This document shows positions 41,711 to 50,712 of a stretch of DNA of 64,000 nt, in pieces. Made by a program: the position numbers and the translations under genes. Origin of the DNA: Spirochaetales bacterium (GTDB lineage: Bacteria > Spirochaetota > Spirochaetia > UBA9216); assembly GCA_016839055.1 (NCBI GenBank), contig JAEKNX010000013.1, forward strand, positions 1-64,000, written 5' to 3'. Positions within the stretch are counted from its first letter, which is position 1, and each line of letters begins with the position of its first letter. The notes beneath the pieces are model-generated. The model saw only the letters and a program-made list of their open reading frames with translations, was not told the DNA's origin and did not search any database.

Positions 41711-43255
41711 ATGGAAAGAAAATTAGAATTTGATAATGAGGATTTTCTAAATCTCATAAACCACTTGTTCGAACCCTTAAACTCATTCATAAACTATGCT
41801 TTTTCTGTGAAAAATAAGAAAGATATTATTAATACCGATTTCCTGGGACGGTCAAAATCTGCCGCCTCGAGACTGGAAGAAAGTCTGGATCATTACAATG
41901 CTAAAAACAATCTCAAATGGAAACCTTTCAGGGAAAACATCGCTTCTATAAAACTTTTTACAGATGTGTCCTATATTACTCTTCATTTAAAATCTACATC
42001 TCCCCAATATAAGCTGCTCAGCGGAATTGACACCTTTCTCTCAGATACGGAGGACGTCCTTAGTCAATTTTCGTCCTCACTTTACCTGATTTTTTCTGAG
42101 CTGATAAAGAGTTCAAAATCAATTGGATTAAAACAAAATACCGGGATTGATAAAAGTTTGTACAAAACCATCGATTTCCCCGAAGGGAGACTGGAGTCTG
42201 ATCTTAAGAAAAGCAAAGTTGAAAAACCCGAACAAGTAATTGTAAATTTGGCCACATCATATTTGAATCTTGCGAGTGAAAGTATTTTACTGAGACAAAT
42301 AAAGAATGTCAATTATCATAGTTACAATGAGCTGGTTCCCGATGTTATCAATGAAAATTCAATCAGAATTCTGGAAAGTAAATTCCATAATCTCCAAAGT
42401 CTATATGATACCTATATTTCCAATACTGATATTGAGAACACTGATGTTGATCTCAAGCTCATGCGTGGACATACTTCTATCGTTTATCATTTGCTGGAAG
42501 CGGCAACCTGTATAATTCATTATTATGAACGTCATATAATGCATTTGAGTGAAGCTAAACAGAGAGACTCTCATCTTCCAATAAGCACACTGACGATACT
42601 GGAAATACTGGTAAATTATTACCTCAATTACTCCGAGCAGTTTTTAACCGCGGGAAGGGCTCTTTGCAAAGAAGTTATTAAAAAATACGCGGAGGAAGGT
42701 TCTATCAATGTTAGAGTTCCCGGATACAGAGGGTTTCATGTCAGACCCTCTACTCTGGTCTCCAAGATTGTGCTGCATTATGGAAGTGAAGTGTACCTGC
42801 TTATAGAAGATGAGAAATTTGATGCTTCCAGCCCCATGAACCTGTTCCGAGTAAATGAAAAAATCAATGCCGAGAAAAGAAGGAATCTTGCACAAAATAT
42901 CAACACCCTCAAGTCTATTACCAATTCTGAATGCAACGAGAATTTCGAAAAAGGATTGAAAGAAATTTTTCATGAACTGCTCGAAGAGAATAAGATCATT
43001 AACTACTCGGCAGAGTTTATCCTGCCTGACCTGAAATCTATCTCTGAAGAAACTCTAGGGGAATTTGCCAACAGAGCAATTGCAAGCCTTCTAGCGCAAG
43101 GTCAGATTGATCTGAAAACGGATTTGAGTGTCTCCTTCCAGGGAGACAAACGAGTTTTAGCCGATCTTGAGATTCTTGCGGCCTGCGGCTATGGAGAAGA
43201 CTGCTATGGAAACAACATTGTCCTGCCTAAGGAATTATCCTATCTAAGAAGGTAA
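41711..43255 (+). CDS. Large helical protein with an embedded HPr-like phosphocarrier domain
   Basis: The 514-residue protein has an all-helical N-terminal region (about 1-325) of unknown family. An HPr-like segment follows at about 330-415: INVRVPGYRGFHVRPSTLVSKIV (part: GFHVRPSTLV) places H343 where HPr carries its phosphohistidine (HARPA), and FDASSPMNLF lies where HPr has its regulatory serine region. The helical C-terminus ends EILAACGYGEDCYG. HPr normally passes phosphate from enzyme I to sugar transporters. In such a fusion it more likely acts as a regulatory phospho-acceptor or as a binding module for HPr kinase or enzyme I. No PTS gene is nearby. The domain call is based on the motif; the rest is unknown. 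Confidence 0.7.
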   Translation: MERKLEFDNEDFLNLINHLFEPLNSFINYAFSVKNKKDIINTDFLGRSKSAASRLEESLDHYNAKNNLKWKPFRENIASIKLFTDVSYITLHLKSTSPQYKLLSGIDTFLSDTEDVLSQFSSSLYLIFSELIKSSKSIGLKQNTGIDKSLYKTIDFPEGRLESDLKKSKVEKPEQVIVNLATSYLNLASESILLRQIKNVNYHSYNELVPDVINENSIRILESKFHNLQSLYDTYISNTDIENTDVDLKLMRGHTSIVYHLLEAATCIIHYYERHIMHLSEAKQRDSHLPISTLTILEILVNYYLNYSEQFLTAGRALCKEVIKKYAEEGSINVRVPGYRGFHVRPSTLVSKIVLHYGSEVYLLIEDEKFDASSPMNLFRVNEKINAEKRRNLAQNINTLKSITNSECNENFEKGLKEIFHELLEENKIINYSAEFILPDLKSISEETLGEFANRAIASLLAQGQIDLKTDLSVSFQGDKRVLADLEILAACGYGEDCYGNNIVLPKELSYLRR

Positions 43256-43461
43256 AAACTTTACGACTATGCTGACTTTCTGTTACTTAGACGCCTATTC
43301 TTCACCGGCACTGCAGATAAACTTCCAGTTTAATGTATCAGATTTACGCATTTGATTAATATACTACATTTTTATCATATGCGGAAATCTTGCTTATCCG
43401 CGCACCAGGTGCTAAATTGGTATAAAATCAAAGACCTTTAGACAGCATCCGGAGGATTCAA

Positions 43462-44193
43462 ATGGAAATAAGATTTATAGGCTCAGGCGACGCCTTCGGC
43501 AGCGGGGGCCGGCTGCAGCCCTGCATGATAGTGACAGACCAGGCGAGCCGTTATGCTCTGGATTGTGGATTGACTGCTCTAATAGGTCTCCGCCAGCAGG
43601 AGATTGCCCCCAACACCATCGATGCAGTTCTTATAACACATCTGCATGGAGATCACTGCGGAGGAGTGCCCTTCCTTCTGATGGACGCGATGCTGGGCTC
43701 TAAAAGGGAAAGCCCCCTGACAATCATTGGCCCTGTGGGCATCGAAGCACACATTAAAATGCTGCAGGAAGCACTCTTCCCCGGCAGCAGCATAATGCAG
43801 CCGAAGTTTAAGGTGGAGTATTTTGAAATAACTCCTGATAGTCCCATCCAGTTTAGAGAACTTAGAATAACTGCCATAAACGCTAGGCATACGGCCACAA
43901 CCTTACCCCTGGCTCTGAAAATCGAGACGAAAAAAAACACAATAGCTTATACCGGGGATGGTGAGTTAACCGAGGGCCTAATTGATTTTACGGCCGGAGC
44001 TGATCTGCTGATAACCGAATGCTACTACTTTGACAAGCCCGTTAAATGGCATCTCAACTATCCAGATATTAAGCATCTTAAAGCCGGTAAAACGGTTCTG
44101 ACTCATATGCATGAGAATATGCTCACGCATATTGATGAAGTGCCGGAACTCTGCGCCTATGACGGGATGGAGATAACCATAGATTGCCAATAA
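43462..44193 (+). CDS. MBL-fold metallohydrolase (RNase Z-like group)
   Basis: The 243-residue protein has the opening RFIGSGDAFGSGGR, the two-zinc motif THLHGDHCGG (HxHxDH) at about residues 60-70, then ARHTATTLPLALKIE and IAYTGDGELTEGL with the bridging aspartate, and VLTHMHENML near the end. It is closest in layout to the RNase Z/PhnP-like beta-lactamase superfamily, which cleave phosphodiesters, but it lacks the long tRNA-binding arm of true RNase Z. GGAGG precedes the ATG. It stands alone and convergent to the nucleotidase gene. Confidence 0.85.
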   Translation: MEIRFIGSGDAFGSGGRLQPCMIVTDQASRYALDCGLTALIGLRQQEIAPNTIDAVLITHLHGDHCGGVPFLLMDAMLGSKRESPLTIIGPVGIEAHIKMLQEALFPGSSIMQPKFKVEYFEITPDSPIQFRELRITAINARHTATTLPLALKIETKKNTIAYTGDGELTEGLIDFTAGADLLITECYYFDKPVKWHLNYPDIKHLKAGKTVLTHMHENMLTHIDEVPELCAYDGMEITIDCQ

Positions 44194-44197
44194 TGTT

Positions 44198-45577
44198 TTA
44201 CTCCCGGCAGCTCCAGGCTGTCGCCTCGTGGGGAAGAATTCGTTTTCTCGGCCTGAAATATGTCCGGGGAGAATGATCATAGAGATCCGAGACCCGGGTC
44301 ATATAGATACAGGCATATTTTTCAACCTGCTCGGCGTACCGGCTCTCCTCCGAACCTGCCCGGAGTATTTCGCCCCAATAGGGATTAAAGAATTTTCGGT
44401 ATTGAGATATAAGGTCTGAAATCCTGGAATTAAGAGCATCAATACTGCGATACAGCTCATCGAGCTGGCCTCTGTTCGCTGGTTTTCCTTCATATTTTTT
44501 TATATCAATCAGGTTGATATTATTTTCAAGTTCTTCCTTCTCTTCCATAAGGCTGTCGATGGTTTCCTGCACAACCTGAGATTTCCGGAGTCCCTCCATC
44601 TCAACCTCAAGGTCGCCGAGAACCAGGGCCGTCCGCCAGCCGCATTGTTTCTTGATTGAGACGACATCTCCGTAGATGTGATCACCTAAATAGAGGATCT
44701 CACTTCCGGCCAGCCCCAGGTCGGCCTGAAGAACCCGGGAACAACCACCCTGATACAATCCTTCAGTTACGGGTCCTTCATGATTCGACATCAGGCCTGA
44801 TTCCAGATCAATGTTGAGAAAACGTCCCTTCTGTTCAAAAAATTTGGGTTTGTCGGCCAGGGTGATGACAATATCAAAGACATCCTGCCAACGGGAATGC
44901 TTTTCCAGGAAAGGATTCAAAGCATAATCAAGGAGAGTTCTTGTATATCCGTAGTCTGAATTTGTAATGAGCATCAGTTTCTTACCCGCATTCTTGTAGC
45001 GCTCAAGCATCTTCCCTACCCGGGAATCCTTTATCACATAGGTTGGAAAGTCCTTCCGTAGCTCAGATTTAAGGGTATCATCTTTATGCAGACTGTCTAT
45101 TGCCTCCATAACATCTCCTTCCAGCTGGTAAAAATCAGGGAGGTCAACTCCTTCCTTTTTCAGCTGCACGAGCTGAGAGAAAAGAACTCCGTAAGAAATG
45201 GCGAAGGAGGTATCAAGACTGACATAATCAGAATCCCGAAGGTCTACAGCCCTGTTTTCATAAATCTTATTCTGAACGGAGAATGGAACCTCTTCAGTGC
45301 CGAAGCGGGAGGATTTAACCTTGTTATAACGGCTGAGCTGAAGCAGAAAACCGTTTCGTTTATCTATTATCAGCCCTACAATAGCGCTGTTAAAATCAAA
45401 CTCAAGCGTCCTCACCTGCTCAGGGTAACCGAGAGTCTCTACTAGACGGTTTTGAGCCAGACTATAGGTAAGACGCTCGAAGGCTTCCACATTATAAGGA
45501 ACAAGGGTATAGTCCATATCAAATCCGATAAGCTTTATCTTCTTCATATTCAGAGTACGATTTACAAAAACAGGCAT
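44198..45577 (-). CDS. HAD-superfamily cytosolic 5'-nucleotidase (NT5C2-like, IMP/GMP type)
   Basis: The start is placed at the ATG at 45577, with GGGAGG upstream, and not at 45751, which would overlap the divergent gene region. The 459-residue product starts with IGFDMDYTLVPYN, where D20 is the nucleophile and D22 the acid/base. It has the family's long insertions, LITNSDYGYT (motif II) and ILYLGDHIYGDV (motif IV), and a C-terminal coiled coil. This is the HAD-IG 5'-nucleotidase family (PF05761) related to human cN-II, which dephosphorylates IMP and GMP. It is unusual for most bacteria but present in some spirochaetes and delta-proteobacteria. Confidence 0.87.
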   Translation of the reverse strand: MPVFVNRTLNMKKIKLIGFDMDYTLVPYNVEAFERLTYSLAQNRLVETLGYPEQVRTLEFDFNSAIVGLIIDKRNGFLLQLSRYNKVKSSRFGTEEVPFSVQNKIYENRAVDLRDSDYVSLDTSFAISYGVLFSQLVQLKKEGVDLPDFYQLEGDVMEAIDSLHKDDTLKSELRKDFPTYVIKDSRVGKMLERYKNAGKKLMLITNSDYGYTRTLLDYALNPFLEKHSRWQDVFDIVITLADKPKFFEQKGRFLNIDLESGLMSNHEGPVTEGLYQGGCSRVLQADLGLAGSEILYLGDHIYGDVVSIKKQCGWRTALVLGDLEVEMEGLRKSQVVQETIDSLMEEKEELENNINLIDIKKYEGKPANRGQLDELYRSIDALNSRISDLISQYRKFFNPYWGEILRAGSEESRYAEQVEKYACIYMTRVSDLYDHSPRTYFRPRKRILPHEATAWSCRE

Positions 45578-45741
45578 TTCCCGCCTCCCCTTTTTTCTTA
45601 TTATGACGCTAAACTCAACGAAAATCCACTGCAGCTTTATTAACAATTCATGAAATTTCTCTGGTTGTATAAGAACAAAAGGATTACAATAGTCTTCTTT
45701 AAATGGAGGATATCCTGCCGTAACCGGATGGATAAAAACAA

Positions 45742-47157
45742 ATGAGAACATTAGAATTATCTCTATCGATTGCGGCCTTATTATGCGCGGCTTGGACCTT
45801 CCTTCCTAATCCTAGAAAGAAAAATGGATTAAAGTTCCTTATTGGGGCTGCTGTAATCCTCTTCATTTTACATCTACTGCTCGAAGGCCTTCGCTGGCAG
45901 ATGACCCTGGTATATTTAAGCCTGGCGGTCCTATCTTCAGGTTTCGTTCTCCAAAAAGCGGGACTGTTTAAATCTGCCCCCCATAGCCGGAGAACATCGA
46001 TCCTGCTTAAGATTGTCAGTGTTATTTTCTTAATTATTACAGTCTTACTGCTCTGGCTGTTTCCGGTTCATAAAATGCCGGTACCCGGAGGACCTTATAA
46101 AATTGGAACAATAAGCTGCGAGATAAATGATGACGATCGGTTAGAAATATACGGACCAGCGCCCGGAGGCCCGCGGCGAATTAAATTCCAGCTCTGGTAT
46201 CCGGCAGACAAAATAGAGGACGGAAAACTTACAAAATGGATGACAGGCGGCAGGAAGGTAACAACCGGCATCCCGAAAATGTACGGTGTCCCCGACTTTG
46301 TACTGGCTCACACAGCATTGATAAATTCCAACAGCTATAAGGGAATTACTGTAAGTGAAAAGGAGGAGTCTTTTCCTCTGGTAATAATTTCTCACGGATG
46401 GACCGGCTTCATGAATCTCCACTCTGATCTCGCTGAGATGCTGGCAAGCAATGGTTTTATAGCTGTCAGTATTAATCACACCTACGGTGCACTGGTAAGT
46501 GTTTTTGATAATGGAGATGTTATCTACGCCGATCCAAATGCTCTTCCAGATAAGAACTCTGTGGATAATTATACTTCTTATTCAAGGGCTCTGGTAAACA
46601 CCTACGCGCAAGATACCGCCCTCGTTCTTAACTTCCTCTCGGGACTCAATGACAAACCCGGGATTTTGGAAAACAAAATAAACATGGATGCACTCGGAGT
46701 TATAGGACATTCAACCGGCGGCGGCGGAGTTGTTCAGCTTGCGATTGGTGACGCCCGGGTGAAGTCTGTATTTGGAATGGACGCATGGGTTGAGCCTATT
46801 GATCAGATAATTTTAAAAAAGGGCCTGCAGGTGCCCTCATGCTTTCTTAGAAGTGAGCAATGGGAGACAGGTCCCAATAATGATTCTCTGCGTCAGCTTT
46901 TTTCATCTTCGAAAGAAGTACCCGATATTTATCAGATAAACGGCGGTAACCATCAGGATTTCAGCATGTTATATATGTATGATCCTATGACAAGGCTCAC
47001 CGGTTCACAGGGCTCATTAAACAGCAGGGTAAATGCATCACTTCAGCAGGATTGGGTGTTAACTTTTTTTGACAATACATTAAAAGATAAATGGGTTGAT
47101 CTAAACCAGTTGAGTGAAAAATATGAGGCTGTTGTCAGGGTCAGAGATTTTAAGTAA
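45742..47157 (+). CDS. Membrane-anchored PAF-acetylhydrolase-like alpha/beta hydrolase
   Basis: The 471-residue protein has three or four N-terminal membrane segments (residues about 5-105). A hydrolase domain follows with IKFQLWYPAD, FPLVIISHGWTGF, VIGHSTGGGG (nucleophile Ser in GHSTGG) and INGGNHQDFSM (likely catalytic His). It resembles the lipoprotein at 35130 in motif order (WYP, SHG, GHSxGG, NHxDF), so the window has two family members with different membrane anchors. Substrate is expected to be an oxidised or short-chain phospholipid ester. Expression signals are not obvious; a hairpin at 47161 ends the gene. Confidence 0.82.
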   Translation: MRTLELSLSIAALLCAAWTFLPNPRKKNGLKFLIGAAVILFILHLLLEGLRWQMTLVYLSLAVLSSGFVLQKAGLFKSAPHSRRTSILLKIVSVIFLIITVLLLWLFPVHKMPVPGGPYKIGTISCEINDDDRLEIYGPAPGGPRRIKFQLWYPADKIEDGKLTKWMTGGRKVTTGIPKMYGVPDFVLAHTALINSNSYKGITVSEKEESFPLVIISHGWTGFMNLHSDLAEMLASNGFIAVSINHTYGALVSVFDNGDVIYADPNALPDKNSVDNYTSYSRALVNTYAQDTALVLNFLSGLNDKPGILENKINMDALGVIGHSTGGGGVVQLAIGDARVKSVFGMDAWVEPIDQIILKKGLQVPSCFLRSEQWETGPNNDSLRQLFSSSKEVPDIYQINGGNHQDFSMLYMYDPMTRLTGSQGSLNSRVNASLQQDWVLTFFDNTLKDKWVDLNQLSEKYEAVVRVRDFK

Positions 47158-47160
47158 AAG

Positions 47161-47193
47161 TTCAGAGGAATTTCATCAACCGATTCCTCTGAA
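47161..47193. terminator. Hairpin between convergent genes
   Basis: TTCAGAGGAAT (47161-47171) pairs perfectly with ATTCCTCTGAA (47183-47193), 11-bp stem, 11-nt loop, placed between the convergent stops at 47157 and 47231. Confidence 0.6.
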
Positions 47194-47230
47194 ATCTCTG
47201 AGGTCGACTTACGAAAAATAAGACTGATGC

Positions 47231-47533
47231 CTAAAGCTTTTTCTCATAGCTGTCAATATCTTTCTCAATCTGCTCCACAGCTTTTAGCAGTTCCTTTATC
47301 TCGTCTGTTCCCTTGGAAATTGTCTGCTGGCCTTCTTTAACCAGGATCTCATAAACATGACGGCCAATTTGAGCAAAGCGGTTTTCTGCCTGTTTTTCCA
47401 ATTGCATTATAGTAACCTTAGTGACACCTTTTTCACCGAGTTCCTTGCTTTTCTCGGCAGCTGATTCGATTACTTCTTTAGTTGATATTACGCCCTTATT
47501 GAGCATCTCTTTTGATCGTTCCCAAAACCCCAT
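47231..47533 (-). CDS. Small coiled-coil protein of unknown function
   Basis: This 100-residue, Lys/Glu-rich, fully helical protein (MGFWERSKEML ... EQIEKDIDSYEKKL) has no membrane segment or Cys. GGAGG five bases before the ATG supports expression. It is divergent from corA. Similar short helical proteins with a GFWER-like start occur in several bacteria without assigned role. Confidence 0.65.
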   Translation of the reverse strand: MGFWERSKEMLNKGVISTKEVIESAAEKSKELGEKGVTKVTIMQLEKQAENRFAQIGRHVYEILVKEGQQTISKGTDEIKELLKAVEQIEKDIDSYEKKL

Positions 47534-47641
47534 AGTAGTCCTCCAAATAGAATATATAAAAATATTATTGGAAAGGAAAGAAAATGAGATATTGGATGCT
47601 GCATACTCGGCTATGCTATAATCTATTTCTGGAGGATTTTT

Positions 47642-48706
47642 ATGGCAAGATTTTTAAAAAACCGGGAAGCGTCCAACGGGCGGGCACCGGGCGAAATTGT
47701 TTTTATCGGTGAAAAGAAAGTGCAGGAAGCAACTTTAAAAATGATTGATTATGATAATGAAAACCTTCTTGAGCAGGAAATAATCGACCTGAATGAAAGC
47801 ATTGCCTTCAAAGATACACCGACTGTAACATGGCTGAACATTAATGGCCTTCATGATACTGATCTAATAAAAAAAATAGGAGATGGATTTGATCTTCATG
47901 CTCTCGTGCTTGATGATATTGTGAACACCAGCCAGCGCCCTTCGATGGAAGAATATGATGACTACCTGTTTATGGTCCTGAAAATGATGTATTATGATGA
48001 AGCTGCTAAACAGATTAAGAGTGAACAACTCAGCATAGTCCTGGGAAAGACCTTTCTGATTACATTCCAGGAGAGACCCGGAGATATATTTGATCCGGTT
48101 AGAGACCGGATACGAAAGCAGAAAGGAAGGATAAGGAAGGTCGGTATTGACTATCTGGCCTACGCACTCCTCGATATTATCGTAGAAAACTACATCATGC
48201 TCATAGAAAGGTTTGGAGAACAAATCGAAGATATTGAAAATGAAATTCTGGAGAATCCTTCCCAAAAAATACTTTCCAAAATACAAAAATATAAGCAGGA
48301 GATGAATTATCTTCGAAAAACAATTCGCCCGGTTAGGGAATTCATTCTTCAGCTGAGCAGACTAGATTCAGATCTATTACAGGATCATACTCTCCCATTT
48401 ATCAAGGACCTCCTGGATCTTTCAACTCAAGCTGTCGAAGGAATTGACTCTTACCGGGAGATGCTCTCTGACCATATGGATATTTACAATACCGGTATAA
48501 ATAACAGATTGAACGAAATAATGAAAGTTCTTACTATTTTTTCAGCAATTTTCATTCCCTTAACTTTCATTGCGGGTATTTACGGTACAAATTTTGAGAA
48601 TCTCCCCGAGCTGCATTTCAGATACAGTTATTTTATATTCTGGGGAGTTCTGGTTTCCGTCGCAGTCTTCATGCTGAGATTTTTTAAGCGAAAAAAATGG
48701 CTGTAA
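47642..48706 (+). CDS. corA: CorA-family divalent cation transporter with GTN signature
   Basis: The 354-residue protein has a large cytoplasmic N-terminal domain with a long stalk helix and two C-terminal membrane helices, and ends in a basic tail (FFKRKKWL) as in Thermotoga CorA. The selectivity loop reads AGIYGTNFENLPEL: the Met of the near-invariant GMN motif is Thr. The Asn that coordinates hydrated Mg2+ and the downstream ENLPEL are kept. CorA forms a homopentamer in the inner membrane and passes Mg2+, Co2+ or, in ZntB-like members, Zn2+. GGAGG precedes the ATG. Confidence 0.9.
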   Translation: MARFLKNREASNGRAPGEIVFIGEKKVQEATLKMIDYDNENLLEQEIIDLNESIAFKDTPTVTWLNINGLHDTDLIKKIGDGFDLHALVLDDIVNTSQRPSMEEYDDYLFMVLKMMYYDEAAKQIKSEQLSIVLGKTFLITFQERPGDIFDPVRDRIRKQKGRIRKVGIDYLAYALLDIIVENYIMLIERFGEQIEDIENEILENPSQKILSKIQKYKQEMNYLRKTIRPVREFILQLSRLDSDLLQDHTLPFIKDLLDLSTQAVEGIDSYREMLSDHMDIYNTGINNRLNEIMKVLTIFSAIFIPLTFIAGIYGTNFENLPELHFRYSYFIFWGVLVSVAVFMLRFFKRKKWL

Positions 48707-48813
48707 ATATCATTTTACATTTAAAAACAGAACTGTAAATCCAGTTCCAATCTTTTCTAATTTCTATTCGAGAATAACTCACCTGCTCTAGCCTGCAGTC
48801 CGCTGAAGATTGA

Positions 48814-49248
48814 CTATTTACACAGAACCTTCAGCTGCATTACTTTTTCAAAATCACCCAGAATACTTTTATCTCTTATTTCAAAATTACAGGGTTTTGA
48901 CTTGCCGACATCTTTGGTGGATCTTATCCTCTCTTTCATATCTTCACTGATACCAAGCTCATACACACGCTCCAGAAATTTATGCGGAAAATAAATAGTA
49001 GCCTTCATAAAGCCCTTCCATGCCGACATCCATATGATAGTGCGCTTCTTCTTCTGAACCTTACACAGCCAGGCCTTGCCGTCGCGGTAATATCTCCATT
49101 CAAATGACATATCATTGTCATTAAAAAGACTAAGAAGCATGAGATAAGTTTCATACGAGGCGCCGAGGGCCTTCCGAAGAACCACATCATCGGGATAAAT
49201 ACTCTCGTCTCTTAATTCGATATTGTTTATGGTTTCCATGGGTTTCAT
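48814..49248 (-). CDS. DUF3788-family protein
   Basis: The 144-residue protein has the DUF3788 pattern: LRKALGASYETYLML near the N-terminus, MSFEWRYYRDGKAWLCKVQKK (part: EWRYYRDGKAWLCKV), IIWMSAWKGFMKATIYF and FEIRDKSIL near the C-terminus. The fold belongs with the YdhG/DUF1801-type or related alpha-beta proteins; no activity is known. An in-frame ATG at 49239 could also be the start. It lies immediately downstream of the BtrH-type relic on the same strand. Confidence 0.75.
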   Translation of the reverse strand: MKPMETINNIELRDESIYPDDVVLRKALGASYETYLMLLSLFNDNDMSFEWRYYRDGKAWLCKVQKKKRTIIWMSAWKGFMKATIYFPHKFLERVYELGISEDMKERIRSTKDVGKSKPCNFEIRDKSILGDFEKVMQLKVLCK

Positions 49249-49260
49249 TTTACCATGTTA

Positions 49261-49924
49261 TTATAAAATTGATATAAAATTCTCCATAGCCTTCTTCTCA
49301 ATAACAGATGCCAGCATGCATTTCTCCGAAGCCTGCTGTAGGTAGTTTTGCTCGCCGCTTTTTCCCGCCTTCTTTATCAGGTCGGCAATCCCGGACCAGA
49401 GATCTGCGGCCTGCCTGTACAGCTCTGCTCCTTCGGAGAGCTTGGTGTTCCGCGGATAATACTCCAGGGCTTCATACAGGTAGTCTCCGAAGAAGTTCCT
49501 GAAAACAGCACCGCCTGTTCCGGAATTTTCCATCATATCAGCCTGTTCCAGCAGATCGGTGCCGGGATCAGGCGCACATTCCAGCCACCCGGGCATCTCG
49601 CCGGCCAGTTTCTGAATGCCCAGATAACGAAAACATTTCAGCGGAGGGTTTAGAAATTCCTTTGCCGTTTCTCGCAGGGCCCTGGGTATAATTCCGGCTA
49701 CAGGCGTCATGTTTGCGGCTCTTCCCACAGTATACGACAGAGCCTTCCCAGCCATCGGCCCCCTCTCGAATCTGGCCTTCTCGAGATTTTCAACCGAAAC
49801 CCTGTCCAAGGCCAAGCATCATCGGCTCGCTTAATTCAATATCATCATGAAATAAAAGAGTGCCGGTCGCGGTGGTCTCACAATGCCCCCCGTTATATAA
49901 TCTAAGATCTTGTATAATCGACAT
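49261..49924 (-). pseudogene. Decayed BtrH_N/DUF4872-type gene
   Basis: A good ribosome site (AAAAGGAG) and ATG at 49924 start a frame that reads IIQDLRLYNGGHCETTATG then LSEPMMLGLGQGFG. This is the BtrH N-terminal pattern (catalytic-type Cys in HCE) but it stops after 44 codons with TGA. The rest continues in another frame (49815-49261) as a helical C-terminal part with FRYLGIQKLAGEMPGW and GGAVFRNFFGDYLYEAL, as in DUF4872 domains. The total is well short of the usual length of about 330 residues. A frameshift and an internal deletion have therefore destroyed the gene. BtrH-like proteins are papain-like-fold acyltransferases in antibiotic clusters or stand-alone hydrolases. Confidence 0.65.
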
Positions 49925-50112
49925 ATGACAATCTCCTTTTAATTAAATAGTACCATTTTATATATGACAGCAGTATGTCGGGAATAGTTTTTGGCAGCTG
50001 AAATTTGTGAAAATCCTTGAATGGCTCCCCTGCTCCGTTCATTAATCAGTGGAACCAGGCATCTTTGAAGCCCCTGTCCGGGGTGAAGAATAGTTGAAAA
50101 GTAATTCAGGGA

Positions 50113-50147
50113 ATAAAAAAGAATTGACTGTAATTAAACAATCAATC
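50113..50147 (-). terminator. Terminator of the metal-transport operon
   Basis: On the minus strand TTGATTG (50145-50139) and CAGTCAA (50130-50124) form a stem followed by TTCTTTTTTATT. It overlaps the stop codon of the last gene of the operon. Confidence 0.65.
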
Positions 50148-50700
50148 CTTTATAAGTAGCCGGGCTGGTCCTGAAAATCCGATAATGAGGAGCATAGACT
50201 TCCCGGTAGCGGGTACTGTGATGCATGACGTAATTTCCGTTTTCTAAAGCCTCAAGGATCTCCTTGGAATCTTTCTTGAAGTTTTTTATAATATCACTAT
50301 GTCTCTGCAATATCCTAAATATTATATTCCACTTCTTCTTCCATTCATCTTCATCGGACACCATGGATTTTGAAGCACTGGCCCAAAAAGCAGAAAAGTA
50401 GTCATCCGCCCTGACAACTTTGTCCAAAACCAGATCCATGGGAACACGATAAAAATTGCGGCCCCTTCCGCAGGGTTCCGTATTACAGCGTCCACGGCTT
50501 TTCATGGTTTCAAGCTCCTGTTCAAAAAAGCTCCTGGCTTTTTCAGGATTTACAAGAAGATGCCCCGGGCCGAACTCATCCTGAAAGAAACTCTTATAGA
50601 TATCCTTTAAGGATGATTGAGGATACAGCTCAAGCTGCATCTGTACAGCTTTGATGACTGTGGTCCTGATATATGCCGGATTTTCCTTAAACCTAATCAT
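50134..50700 (-). CDS. Conserved hypothetical protein in the metal-transport operon
   Basis: This 188-residue soluble protein starts MIRFKENPAYIRTTVIKAVQ and contains YKSFFQDEFGPGHLL, FYRVPMDLVLD and, at the end, YAPHYRIF. The combination FGPGHL...RVPxDLV looks like a conserved enzyme-type core, but I cannot place it in a named family. It begins 12 bp after the ABC ATPase gene and ends in a terminator, so it is the last cistron. It may process, release or store the imported metal complex. Several His and Cys residues (CNTEPCGR, MHHSTRY) could bind metal. Confidence 0.6.
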   Translation of the reverse strand: MIRFKENPAYIRTTVIKAVQMQLELYPQSSLKDIYKSFFQDEFGPGHLLVNPEKARSFFEQELETMKSRGRCNTEPCGRGRNFYRVPMDLVLDKVVRADDYFSAFWASASKSMVSDEDEWKKKWNIIFRILQRHSDIIKNFKKDSKEILEALENGNYVMHHSTRYREVYAPHYRIFRTSPATYKGLIV

Positions 50701-50712
50701 ATTATTGCTCGA

